A stretch of DNA of 64,000 bases from assembly GCF_034274695.1 (NCBI RefSeq), contig NZ_CP128362.1:6078501-6142500 (forward strand), given 5' to 3'. Under the pieces are notes generated by a model. The model made no database searches. It was not told the DNA's origin and saw only the letters and a list, made by a program, of their open reading frames with translations. Position 1 is the first letter of the stretch. Every line of letters begins with the position of its first letter. Position numbers and translations under genes: made by a program. This stretch comes from Chitinophaga sp. LS1 (GTDB lineage: Bacteria; Bacteroidota; Bacteroidia; Chitinophagales; Chitinophagaceae). Shown in pieces: positions 53,381 to 63,100 of this stretch.

Positions 53381-54408
53381 TATGCCGGAACGCCTTCGGC
53401 CTGGGGTTGTTTCCTTTCCCAGCCCTGTGGCAGTTTTTCGTAAATCTCAATGTTTTCGAATTCCTTGCTCTTACGCGCACCTACTTCTTTGGCCCATGCT
53501 GCCATTCTTTCAATGCCTTCCTGTAAGGAAACACCACTGCCTTCGCCAAATACGCTGTGTGCTTTGGTGTGGTCAGAGTAAGCATGCATAACCTCGTTAC
53601 GTGCTGCCAGGTATTTGATATCCGGGGTTACACCGAAACAGGCGCCTACTACCTTCGCCAGTTCATTCACCGTATAAGGTTTGTCTGCACCAATATTGAA
53701 AACCTGATTGTAAGCAGCAGGAATGTTTACGCTGTTCGCAATCGGAATAGCCACATCGTCAATAAAGCTGAAAGCCCTGGTCTGTTCACCATCACCGAAG
53801 ATGGTGAGTTGCTGGCCCTGCATGATCTGGTTCATGAAGATGCCGATTACGTTACGGTATTTATCGCCAATGTTCTGGTTTTCACCATATACATTGTGCG
53901 GACGGAATACCACGTAGTTCAGACCAAACATTTCGTGGGCTGCTTTCAGATCCAGTTCTACTGCGAACTTAGATACGCCATATGGATCTTCCGGCATTGG
54001 CACCATTTCCTCACGCATAGGCAGCTGACCTGCACCATATACAGCGATGGAAGAGGTAAATACGAAACATTTTACTTTATGCTTGATAGACTCATTGATC
54101 AGGTTAATGCTACCAATGAGGTTATTGTTATAATTGAAACGGCGGATAAAGTGGCTCAGCCCTTCAGCTGCATATGCCGCCAGGTGGTATACATATTGAA
54201 AACGGTATTCTTCAAACAGACTGGTCACCAGCTGATCGTCGGAAACAGAACCCTGAACGAATATTGCACCTGCAGGGATATGATCTTCGAAGCCTCCGCT
54301 GAGGTCATCCAGTACAACTACTTCATGTCCCATTGCCAGGCAATGTTTTACGACATGTGAACCGATAAAGCCGGCACCGCCGGTAACAAGTGATGTTATT
54401 TTAGACAT
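53380..54408 (-). CDS. NAD-dependent sugar epimerase/dehydratase
   Basis: 342 residues, extended short-chain dehydrogenase. The NAD motif TGGAGFIGSHVVKH is at residues 8-21, and the catalytic set is Ser in FTSSIAVYGAG and YGVSK. Closest in feel to UDP-glucose 4-epimerases of the WbpP/GalE group, which supply galactose, N-acetylgalactosamine or galacturonic acid donors. Exact substrate undecided. The C-terminal 30 residues are an unusual charged tail. Gene lies between the GT2 at 54421 and the GT4. Confidence 0.9.
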   Translation of the reverse strand: MSKITSLVTGGAGFIGSHVVKHCLAMGHEVVVLDDLSGGFEDHIPAGAIFVQGSVSDDQLVTSLFEEYRFQYVYHLAAYAAEGLSHFIRRFNYNNNLIGSINLINESIKHKVKCFVFTSSIAVYGAGQLPMREEMVPMPEDPYGVSKFAVELDLKAAHEMFGLNYVVFRPHNVYGENQNIGDKYRNVIGIFMNQIMQGQQLTIFGDGEQTRAFSFIDDVAIPIANSVNIPAAYNQVFNIGADKPYTVNELAKVVGACFGVTPDIKYLAARNEVMHAYSDHTKAHSVFGEGSGVSLQEGIERMAAWAKEVGARKSKEFENIEIYEKLPQGWERKQPQAEGVPA

Positions 54409-54420
54409 AATTGAGTTTTT

Positions 54421-55332
54421 TTATACAGGTGAATAACTTGATGTAGTGAGGTTCCAGAACGTGCCTTTTACAAATGACCGTAAATGCTTAAACTGTCCTT
54501 TCATCGTGTAAGTGACCACTGCCTTGGGGAACGTAAGGAAACTAAAGAAACAGAGGAACGCTGCCAGCTGCATCTTGTTCGTATTCCTGCGCATGTAGAG
54601 AATGCGGTTACGTGTATGGTAATACGCTTTAATCGCGCTTTCCTTACCCATGGTGATGGACTCCTTATGAAAGATCAGCCCGTTAGCATTATAATAGATC
54701 TTGTACCCGGCGCGCAGAATTCTGGCAGACCAGTCACTTTCTTCATAGTAGATAAAGAATTTGTCAGCAAAGCGGCCTACATTGTCAATCACTTCACGCT
54801 TTACCATCATGGCAGCGCCATGTGCACACCAGGTAGGGCCTGATACATCGTGCTGACCTTTATCTTCCTCCTTGCTGCCTACAGCCCATGTACGACCCGT
54901 TAGGAGGTTCATCTTGTTAAAGCCGGCGTATTGGATCACATTGGGGTGAGAGTAAAAACGAATTTTAGGACATACCACGCCAATGGTTCCGTCTACATAA
55001 AATGGCTGCAACAGGTGCTCCAGCAGATCGGGAGTGACTTCTGTATCATTATTTACAATGAATAAAAAATCACCTTTCGCCTGCTCAATACCGAGGTTGT
55101 TGCCACCGGTGAAACCCAGGTTTACAGGGCTTAGAATGAGGCGGAGATTCGGATAGTTGCCTGCTTCAATTTGTGCAGTAGGATCAACACTGGACCCATT
55201 ATCTACGATGATCGTCTCAAAATTGCGGTAGGTTAGCTTTTTTGTAGACTCCAGAAATTCGCAGGTAACAGTTGTCTGGTTGAAATTAAGGGCAATAATG
55301 GACACCAGTGGTGTTTGTTCTTGCAAACTCAT
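54421..55332 (-). CDS. Glycosyltransferase, family 2 (WbbL/rhamnosyltransferase-like)
   Basis: 303 residues. Starts SLQEQTPLVSIIALNFNQ, nucleotide-binding IIVDNGSSVDP, the NNDTE form of the DxD motif, the Gly-rich GGNNLGIEQAKGD, and a conserved FFIYYEESDW acceptor loop. This architecture is found in WbbL-like rhamnosyltransferases and other capsule enzymes. No membrane helix apart from a possible short one near the end. It probably adds the second or third sugar of the repeat unit. Confidence 0.9.
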   Translation of the reverse strand: MSLQEQTPLVSIIALNFNQTTVTCEFLESTKKLTYRNFETIIVDNGSSVDPTAQIEAGNYPNLRLILSPVNLGFTGGNNLGIEQAKGDFLFIVNNDTEVTPDLLEHLLQPFYVDGTIGVVCPKIRFYSHPNVIQYAGFNKMNLLTGRTWAVGSKEEDKGQHDVSGPTWCAHGAAMMVKREVIDNVGRFADKFFIYYEESDWSARILRAGYKIYYNANGLIFHKESITMGKESAIKAYYHTRNRILYMRRNTNKMQLAAFLCFFSFLTFPKAVVTYTMKGQFKHLRSFVKGTFWNLTTSSYSPV

Positions 55333-55356
55333 AATCGTATTCGGTAATTATTAATT

Positions 55357-56496
55357 TTATACATTATCCTTCTGCCTCAGGGCATTCGGAGTATTAGCGA
55401 GAATCCACATATCGTACAGCACAGAATGTTTTTCAGCATAACTTTTATCCAGGTTGATGCGCTCGCTCACGCTCATATCTTTATTCCCTCTCTTCTTAAT
55501 CTGCCACAGACCAGTGATGCCGGCAGGTGCCAGAAAGCGGCCGGCGTAGTCGTCTGTCGTGAGGGTAGCAGCTTCGTACAATGGAAGGGGGCGATTGCCT
55601 ACGAGTGACATATGTCCCAGCAATACATTCAGAAGCTGGGGAATTTCATCTAAACTGGTGTTGCGAAGGAAGGTACCCAGACGGGTTACACGGGGGTCAT
55701 TACTAATTTTGAAAAACACAGGACCGGTACCGTTTGTATCGTACTGGTTCAGGTGCTTCATCTGGGCAACCTGCTTGTCAGCATCCGCTACCATGGTGCG
55801 GAACTTGTAAAATTTGAAGATCTGGTAGCGTTTGCCAGCGCGGTGAGACACATAGAAAACAGGCCCTTTGGACCCCAGTTTGATTAGAATAGCCAGGACA
55901 AGAAATACCGGGGATAACAATAAAAGCAGTGTGCCGGCAAATAAAATATCCAGGCCACGCTTGATGGAATAGTTAAGGTAATAGCCAGGCTTTATTGAAA
56001 CAGATCTGTCATCTTTTTCAATAGTCTGTGCCATGTGACGGATCTGCTGCGCAGTACGCAGCTTTTCTTCAAATATCGCAGGGGTAACGGCGGGGGTAAG
56101 GATATCATCAATACCTCCTATGGTGCGGAGTTCTTGTTTCAGCGAGGCTGATAATGCTTCAGTATAAATAAACACAGGTACCTTGGCAAGCCGGGATTCA
56201 GTGCGAATAAAATCCCTGAGCTTACGCAAATTGAAATGGGGATTGTTATGTACGTTACATATAATAAATGTAGGCACTATGTTGTAATGCAGTTGTTCCT
56301 TTAGTACATTCACTGACAAAGACAACTCTTTTGCAGTAAAAACATACTCCTCGGTTTTGCCTGTGACACCATCGAAGAATTCATCATTCCCGATGCAGAG
56401 TGTGTACCTGTTCACGTGGCTCGAGGCCATGGTGAGTACTTTGGTACCTGTCTTTATCCTGGCATCAGGATAGCTCAATGGTAGATTAGATATCAT
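55357..56496 (-). CDS. Polyprenyl-phosphate sugar phosphotransferase with pseudo-receiver N-terminus
   Basis: 379 residues. Residues about 183-377 are the catalytic part of the WcaJ/PglC type: one membrane helix (183-205), FKFYKFRTM, NDPRVTRLGTFLRNTSLDE, GHMSLVGNRPLP and ITGLWQIKKRG. It puts the first sugar phosphate on undecaprenyl phosphate. Instead of the usual four N-terminal helices, residues 30-150 look like a receiver fold (IICNVHNNPHF, VPVFIYTE, GGIDDILTPAVTP) in which the phospho-Asp position is Asn and the Lys position is Thr. It stands directly downstream of a genuine stand-alone receiver gene. Confidence 0.88.
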   Translation of the reverse strand: MISNLPLSYPDARIKTGTKVLTMASSHVNRYTLCIGNDEFFDGVTGKTEEYVFTAKELSLSVNVLKEQLHYNIVPTFIICNVHNNPHFNLRKLRDFIRTESRLAKVPVFIYTEALSASLKQELRTIGGIDDILTPAVTPAIFEEKLRTAQQIRHMAQTIEKDDRSVSIKPGYYLNYSIKRGLDILFAGTLLLLLSPVFLVLAILIKLGSKGPVFYVSHRAGKRYQIFKFYKFRTMVADADKQVAQMKHLNQYDTNGTGPVFFKISNDPRVTRLGTFLRNTSLDEIPQLLNVLLGHMSLVGNRPLPLYEAATLTTDDYAGRFLAPAGITGLWQIKKRGNKDMSVSERINLDKSYAEKHSVLYDMWILANTPNALRQKDNV

Positions 56497-56558
56497 GTGC
56501 GTTCGGTTTACTTAAAAAATCTTGTGTAACAATGGTCACTGGGGTGCAACAAAAAAGA

Positions 56559-56945
56559 TCATCCCGCTATACTCACTGACTGTCTTGTGCTTAACTGGTT
56601 ATCTACAATCTCGAGCAACTTAATTGGATCAAATGGTTTGTTAATCACTCTAGCTACATTGGGATATAGGGGGATACTGTCCTTCAGGTCCATACCTGTA
56701 AGAACGATAACTGGTATATCGCTATATAGAGCATTGCCTGCAAGGTTCTTGGCGAGCTGCCAGCCGTCTATATTAGGCATTTGCACATCCGTGATGATCA
56801 GATCCGGAATATTGCCGCTGGATAACCACATTGTTGCAGTCAGTCCGTCTGTCGCAGCATATACTTTGTACTTGTTGCCTAACATCGCTTCTAACAAAAA
56901 TCGCATTGGGGCACTGTCATCTACTATTAAAATCTTCTTTTTCAT
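56559..56945 (-). CDS. Stand-alone response regulator receiver heading the polysaccharide operon
   Basis: 128 residues, complete receiver: acidic pair in LIVDDSAPM, phospho-Asp53 in ITDVQMPNIDG, Thr83 in VIVLTGMD and Lys103 in VINKPFDP. No output domain. It is the first gene of a seven-gene run of polysaccharide genes with gaps of 62, 24, 12, -1, 13 and 1 bases, so it probably acts on the protein products rather than on DNA. No kinase gene is adjacent. Confidence 0.9.
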   Translation of the reverse strand: MKKKILIVDDSAPMRFLLEAMLGNKYKVYAATDGLTATMWLSSGNIPDLIITDVQMPNIDGWQLAKNLAGNALYSDIPVIVLTGMDLKDSIPLYPNVARVINKPFDPIKLLEIVDNQLSTRQSVSIAG

Positions 56946-57518
56946 TTTAACTCCGGTTTAGAACATAAAAGATTGCTCTGTAAACCAAATGCGTTCACCC
57001 TACAACGTTTGCTGTTGCAGAATGGGCAAATGGAATCTCTTTGATCTTCCAGGAGGATAAGGTAGAATTATCACTAAATTAACACCACTTGCAGTTTAGT
57101 ACATATGCGATATAGAAAGGCATACGCGCAAAGACTGCGGTGGTAGTTCATTTCAGGACAAATTGGTTAAAGTGAATTTCAGAGGAGATGGCTATGGTTA
57201 CATTTAGCAGATTGCTATAATCAGGGTAAAAATATTTATTATTCCTGAATAGTGCAAATAAAATCTTGAACAATATTTTTTTCGCACTTGAAAGTCAACA
57301 ATCTGATGGTTTTTATCGAAATCTGGCACAAAAGTATAGTAATAATTATTTTTTAATATTTTGAAATTGGTAAATGATAAAGAATTCCTCGTGAATGATG
57401 AGAAAGTGAAAGTAAACGATGCTAAAATTGCGGTTGATGTATCATTATATTGACACACAATAATTTTTCTTCTTTAATTTGGCACCATTATAACGAAAGC
57501 ATTACCCCGATAAAGCCA
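56946..57518. other. Long divergent intergenic region in the polysaccharide locus
   Basis: About 570 AT-rich bases between the receiver gene (-) and the membrane GT2 gene (+). No convincing coding frame: a short frame at 57204-57458 on the minus strand reads without known features. A plus-strand promoter is placed at 57450-57481. On the minus strand TACTTTTG at 57329-57336 matches TAnnTTTG but would leave a leader of about 380 bases for the operon. Confidence 0.5.
57450..57481 (+). promoter_or_regulatory. Candidate promoter of the membrane GT2-acyltransferase pair
   Basis: TTG at 57450-57452, 21 bases, then TTAATTTG at 57474-57481, one base away from TAnnTTTG. It lies about 38 bases before the ATG at 57519. 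Confidence 0.45.
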
Positions 57519-58706
57519 ATGTTTACAATGATGATTTTATTCTACACCAGCTTATTCATTCTGTTCTATAATTATATCGGGTATGGTTTCCTGGTGGGGA
57601 TACTCGTGGCCTGCAAACGCTTCCTGTCAAGGGCTTCCAGAGAAGTCACTACATTTGAGCCCGCAGTCACCCTCATCGTTGCTGCATATAATGAAGCGGC
57701 ATTCATAGCAGAAAAAATAAAGAACACCCTGGAACTGGATTACCCTGCTGATAAATTAGAAATTATATTTATCACTGACGGTTCCAATGATGGTTCTGAA
57801 ATAATAGTGCAGCAATACGCAGGTATCAGGAGTATGCACGAACCTGAAAGAAAAGGAAAAACTGCCGCCATCAACAGGGCCATGCAGACCGTGCAGACAC
57901 CGGTTGTGATCTTCTGCGATGCAAATACGTTGCTGAACATTGATGCTGTTAAAAATATTGTGCGCCACTACCAGGATCCAAAAACCGGTGGTGTGGCTGG
58001 TGAGAAAAAAGTAATGCCTGCTGGCAACAGCGGTGCAGCGGGCACTGAAGGCATCTACTGGAAATACGAATCATTGTTAAAGCGACTGGATGCTGCCCTG
58101 TATACAGTGGTCGGCGCTGCCGGTGAGTTGTTCTCGGTAAGAACTGTACTCTTTACACCAGTGGCACCTGAAGTGATCCTGGATGATTTTATAATTTCAC
58201 TCAGAGTGAACCAAATGGGCTACAGGATTGCGTATGCACCGGATGCCTTCGCAATGGAAACGCCATCAGCAGGTATTACAGAAGAACATAAGCGCAAGAT
58301 CCGCATCAGTGCAGGTGGTTTCCAATCCATCGTCATGCTGCGTGCATTGCTCAATGTATTCCGGTATCCACTCCTCTCCTTCCAGTACATTTCGCACCGC
58401 GTACTGCGCTGGACACTGAGTCCACTCAGTCTGCCAATACTGCTCATTTCCGCAGCTGTACTGACATTGCAGGGTGCTGGTGGTTGGTATCAGCTCATTT
58501 TTGCAGCACAGGTAATATTTTATTTACTCGCAGTCGCCGGATTTTTCCTCGCTAAGAGAGATATTAAATTCAAGCCCTGCTATATACCATTCTATTTTCT
58601 CTTCATGAATGTGGCGATATACGAAGGGTTTTTCCGATATATCAGGAAACAGCAATCCGCAGTATGGGAAAAGGCAAGAAGAGAAACAGCCGTTATGAAT
58701 GCATAA
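57519..58706 (+). CDS. Membrane glycosyltransferase, family 2 (cellulose synthase-like)
   Basis: 395 residues from the ATG at 57519; the frame is open to a TTG at 57450, but that lies in the promoter. An N-terminal membrane helix is followed by the GT-A domain with VTLIVAAYNEAAFI, ITDGSNDGS, VIFCDANTLLNID (DxD) and LDDFIISLRV, then two or three C-terminal helices (LPILLISAAVLTLQG, IFAAQVIFYLLAVAG). It is divergent from the main operon but belongs to the same locus by position. The acyltransferase gene begins 19 bases downstream or overlaps its end. Confidence 0.88.
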   Translation: MFTMMILFYTSLFILFYNYIGYGFLVGILVACKRFLSRASREVTTFEPAVTLIVAAYNEAAFIAEKIKNTLELDYPADKLEIIFITDGSNDGSEIIVQQYAGIRSMHEPERKGKTAAINRAMQTVQTPVVIFCDANTLLNIDAVKNIVRHYQDPKTGGVAGEKKVMPAGNSGAAGTEGIYWKYESLLKRLDAALYTVVGAAGELFSVRTVLFTPVAPEVILDDFIISLRVNQMGYRIAYAPDAFAMETPSAGITEEHKRKIRISAGGFQSIVMLRALLNVFRYPLLSFQYISHRVLRWTLSPLSLPILLISAAVLTLQGAGGWYQLIFAAQVIFYLLAVAGFFLAKRDIKFKPCYIPFYFLFMNVAIYEGFFRYIRKQQSAVWEKARRETAVMNA

Positions 58707-58725
58707 AAATCGCAACAACCAGAAG

Positions 58726-59865
58726 ATGTCGACTACAACCAATACACAGCGTATTAATAGCATGGATGCACTCCGGGCGCTGGCCATGTTCCTTGGCGTG
58801 GTGCTACATGCAGTGATGGCGTATACCATAACCCCATTCGAAAACTTTTATCATGACCCGCACTATAGCAGCGGCGCTTATGATGTGATCTTTTTTGTAA
58901 TACACACTTTCCGGATGCAGTTATTTTATCTGATAGCCGGGTTTTTCTTTCGTTTATTATATTTCAGGATTGGCGAAGCTGCGTTCATCAAGCATCGCAC
59001 GCAGCGCATCCTGATCCCTTTCGTAGTGGGTCTGTTCCTGATCCTTCCCTTTACCAATCTGCCGCTCACAGCGTATACGGTCACCGGTGGGGGCCAGCAC
59101 CTCACCGGTCCGGACGTTTCCCTGATCCTGCACAACATCATGATCTGGAGAGGCCCGGTACACCTGTGGTTCCTGTATTACCTGACGCTGTTCTACATCA
59201 TCGGGATTGTATTACTGAGACTAAAGTTGCCCAAACTGCCCGTTACCATTGTGCCTGCGCTGTTACTGGTGGGCTCTTTTGTATCACTGTTGCTGTTTGA
59301 TACATACTATATCAAATACACACCTGGATTGGTTCCGAAGCCAAACTACATCCTGTACTATGGCATTTTCGTATACGCCGGATGGGTACTGCATGAGCAC
59401 AAAGAAAAATATTTCCCCCTGCTCAAACGCTATGGGCTGACGTTTACAGCCATTGGAATGGCCGCTGCACTGTTGATATATAATAATAGTACCACGGCCG
59501 ATATTTTGTTGAAAGCCGGTATGACTATTGCCACCGCATCGCTGGTGCTTGGTTTCCTGGGTGTATTCCTTCGCTGGGTCAATGCTGAATCATATACCAT
59601 GCGTTACCTTTCAGACGCCTCCTACTGGGTATACCTGGTGCATGTAGGGCTGGTATACATGATGCAGGCATGGCTGGGCGATACCCAATTACCGGGAATT
59701 CTGAAGCCCGTATTATGTTTTATCGTACCCGTAGCAATATCACTGCTTACCTACCAGTGGTTTGTTCGGTACACTATTATAGGGTTTTATTTACATGGGA
59801 AAAGAGAAAAATCGAATACTGAAGAACACAAAAGAGTATACAAAGTGTCTACATCTAAATCCTGA
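58726..59865 (+). CDS. Membrane acyltransferase, family 3
   Basis: 379 residues from the ATG at 58726 (MSTTTNTQRI); an ATG at 58699 would overlap the preceding gene by eight bases and is also possible. About ten membrane helices. Family marks are INSMDALRALAMFLGVVLHA with the conserved Asp-Arg and His, and FYLIAGFFFRLLYF. Such enzymes put acetyl, succinyl or similar groups on surface polysaccharides or glucans (MdoC/OpgC-like). With the GT2 gene before it, O-acylation of the polymer made here is reasonable. Confidence 0.87.
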   Translation: MSTTTNTQRINSMDALRALAMFLGVVLHAVMAYTITPFENFYHDPHYSSGAYDVIFFVIHTFRMQLFYLIAGFFFRLLYFRIGEAAFIKHRTQRILIPFVVGLFLILPFTNLPLTAYTVTGGGQHLTGPDVSLILHNIMIWRGPVHLWFLYYLTLFYIIGIVLLRLKLPKLPVTIVPALLLVGSFVSLLLFDTYYIKYTPGLVPKPNYILYYGIFVYAGWVLHEHKEKYFPLLKRYGLTFTAIGMAAALLIYNNSTTADILLKAGMTIATASLVLGFLGVFLRWVNAESYTMRYLSDASYWVYLVHVGLVYMMQAWLGDTQLPGILKPVLCFIVPVAISLLTYQWFVRYTIIGFYLHGKREKSNTEEHKRVYKVSTSKS

Positions 59866-59938
59866 AAAACGTTGCAATCCTTTACTACTAAACATTACGT
59901 GGATTTAGAAAACGATTTGTTAATGTAATTAAAAAGAT

Positions 59939-60157
59939 TTGCTTCTTTTAAATTTTATGCTACCTTAGCATTCGAATTTTATCCTTCCAACCAGTCCTCA
60001 TTTAAAACCTCACGATAATACTTTTAGCCGTTTTCCTATTAAAAGCCGCTCAGCATTGAGTTGGCGCCGAATACGTTGTTAAGAAACATGTGAGCAGTTT
60101 TGCCAAAACTTGCTGGGTAAGTTAATTAATCGGTTTACAACTGAAACACTTATCCAT
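59939..60157 (+). promoter_or_regulatory. Promoter and long leader of the secreted esterase gene
   Basis: TTG at 59939-59941, 19 bases, then TACCTTAG at 59961-59968 (one mismatch to TAnnTTTG). Transcription from here gives a leader of roughly 180 bases. It contains possible hairpins: 60093-60101 with 60105-60114 (AGCA-GTTTT against AAAACTTGCT, one bulge), and a weaker one near 60044-60065. No known riboswitch class was recognised. Confidence 0.5.
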
Positions 60158-63100
60158 ATGAGGAAATTTTACGCAATTTGTCTGTTTTTAATCATGTGCT
60201 TTGGTCATATGGCCATGGCGCAGATATTCAATTCAGGCGACGCCGTTGTGAATTACGACCCCAATAACCCTCCTACCGCACCATCGTGGGGTACGATTGG
60301 TAAATGGGTCCGTACTAATCGGAGCGACGTCAATTTTACTAACAAAGACTCTTACAAGTGTTACTACCTGAATGGGATGCCTTTTCGCCTCAAGTTTCCC
60401 AAGAGCTATGAGCAAGGTGTAACAGATGGTAAGAAGTACCCCATCTTTATTTTCTTCCACGGTAAAGGCGAAGGTGGTGGCATTTATGACAACGAATATT
60501 CTCTGTATCATGGCGGTAGCAAATTCTGTGCTGCTGTAGACAATGGAACTTTCGATGGCTTTGTGCTGGTACCCCAAAACACCACAGGCTATTTCGGTGC
60601 ATCTCACTACACATTTGTAAAGCAGATCATCGACACACTCATCGCCAGCAACAAGCTGGACATCAATCGCATCTTTGTTGACGGTCTTTCCGCAGGTGGC
60701 TCTTCCACCTGGGAATTTATGTTTGCTTACCCTACACTGGTAGCAGGTTTCCTGCCTATCAGCGGTTGCTCTATAGCATATAAAGACCAGGTCAACACCT
60801 TCAAGTACATTCCTCTTTGGATCTTCCAGGGTGGTCTGGACAATAGTCCTCACCCTAACACCACATCACAGGTTATGACCGCCGATTCTCTCGCAGGCGG
60901 TAACTGGAAAGAAACTGTATACCCTAATGGGGGTCATGGTATTTGGGACAACGCATGGAACGAAACTGATTTCTGGCCCTGGATTAACAGGCAGAATAAA
61001 ACCAACCCCTGGCCTACAGCCGGGCACAATGAATTTTGCCCTGGAGAAACAGTAAATGTTACTTTAGGATTAACTGCTGGTTTTGATGGTTACGAATGGC
61101 GCAAGGATGGTGTTACTATCCCTGGCGCTACTACAAACGAATTGGTAGTGACCGCTTATGGTACCTACGATGCGAGAATAAAGAGAGGTACAGTATGGTC
61201 TGATTATTCTTCAACACCTGTTGTTGTAAAACAAAAAGCAGCCACACAAACCCCTCCTATCACTATTTCCGGCCTGATGAGTAAGGTGATCCCTGCTCCG
61301 GACGGGAATACTTATGTGACACTGACCCTGCCTGACGGTTATACTTCTTACCGCTGGGCAAAAGCAACGGACACTACTACACTGGCTACTACCCAGACTT
61401 ACAATGCAGGCACAGCTGGTTCTTACCGCGCTAAAGTGACTGAGCTGTATGGCTGTTCCAGCGAATGGTCTTCTTCATTCTATGTAGTGCCTGCGACTGG
61501 TACTAATGCACCAGCACCTGCTTCCGGTCTCACGGCTACGGCTATTTCAAAAACAGCCATTACCCTTGACTGGACAGACAATCCAAATGCAACTTACAAT
61601 GAAACAGGTTATGAGATATACCGCGGATCTACTTCCGGCGGCCCATATACCCTCATAAATTTAACTGCGGCTAACACGGTTACTTATACTGACAGCCTGC
61701 TGAACCCCAACACTAAATACTACTACATTATACGTGCTGTAAACGACAGCAGCTCTGCTGCAAACAGCAACGAGGCTGTGACCCAGACACAGGTGGACAA
61801 TACACCACCTACTGCACCGGGCAACCTCACCATAACCGGTAGCACTTCCAGCCAGGCTTCCCTGTCATGGACGATCTCTACTGATGATGTAGGTGTATAT
61901 AAATACGATATCTATATTAATGGTATCAAATCTTACACTGTAGGAAACGATCAGACAACCTTCACCGCTTATGGCCTGAAGAGCGATTCCCTGTACAACT
62001 TTGTGGTAAAAGCAAGAGACGTAGCAGGCAACTCTTCTGCACGCAGTAACCAGGTTACCGCCTATGCTGTGGCTAATGGCCTCGCATGGCGCTACTACAC
62101 CGGTAACTGGAGTACACTGCCTGACTTTAATACATTGACGCCTGATGCAACTGGTTACTCTGCTATCCCTGATATCAGCGTAGCGACAGATGCGGATTAC
62201 TTCGGCTTTGTATGGGAAGGTGAAATCCGTATCCCTGTATCCGGCAACTATACTTTCATCATTAACTCTGATGATGGTAGTAAACTCTGGATAGACAGTA
62301 AGTACGATGCTTCTGTAACCCCACTCGTGAACAACGATGGTTCACATGGTACACAGGACAGAGAAGGTACCATCTACCTCACTGCTGGTATGCACAAAAT
62401 TGCTGCTGCCTACAATGAAATCGCAGGTGGTCAGTCATTCACCCTCTCCTGGAAGAATACTGCAAATGGTATCACTACTGCCACCCAGATCACTGCTGAC
62501 TACTTCAAGAAAACAGTGACTACCGGTGCAGTACCTAAATACCCTGGTAACCTGCTGGCGACTGCTACTGCTTACAACAAGATTAAACTGACATGGGCAG
62601 ACAGCAGCAGCAACGAAACCGGTTTTGAAGTATACCGTGCTACTACACAAGGTGGTCCTTACACCACAGTAGCCACCACCGCTGCTAATGCAACGAGCTA
62701 TACCGATAGTAACCTTGTAGCGTCTACTACATATTACTACCGCGTTAAAGCAATTAATAAATATGGTGACTCAGGCTTTAATCCTGCTGAAAGCGGTGGC
62801 CTGTTCTGGGGTGAATATCCAGGCTCCTACAGTACTTTGCCTGCTTTCAGCTCACTCACACCATCTATATCCGGTACCACCAATAATATTACCCTGAATG
62901 TAAGAGACCGTGAAGATTACTTCGCACTCAAATTCGATGGGTATATTAATATTCCGACTACCGGCACTTATACGTTTTATACTGCTTCAGACGATGGCAG
63001 TAAATTATATATCGGAGGCTTTAGCGAGAGCAATCTGGTGGTGAACAATAACTACCTGCAAGGGACTACCGAACGTTCCGGTACCAAGACCCTAACTGCT

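Noticed and set aside
59976..60157. Possible cyclic-di-GMP riboswitch in the esterase leader
   Set aside because: The conserved GEMM core and tetraloop pattern were not found; only simple hairpins are seen.
60233..60853. Minus-strand frame of 206 codons within the esterase gene
   Set aside because: The opposite strand encodes a complete hydrolase catalytic set in frame, so this is a shadow.
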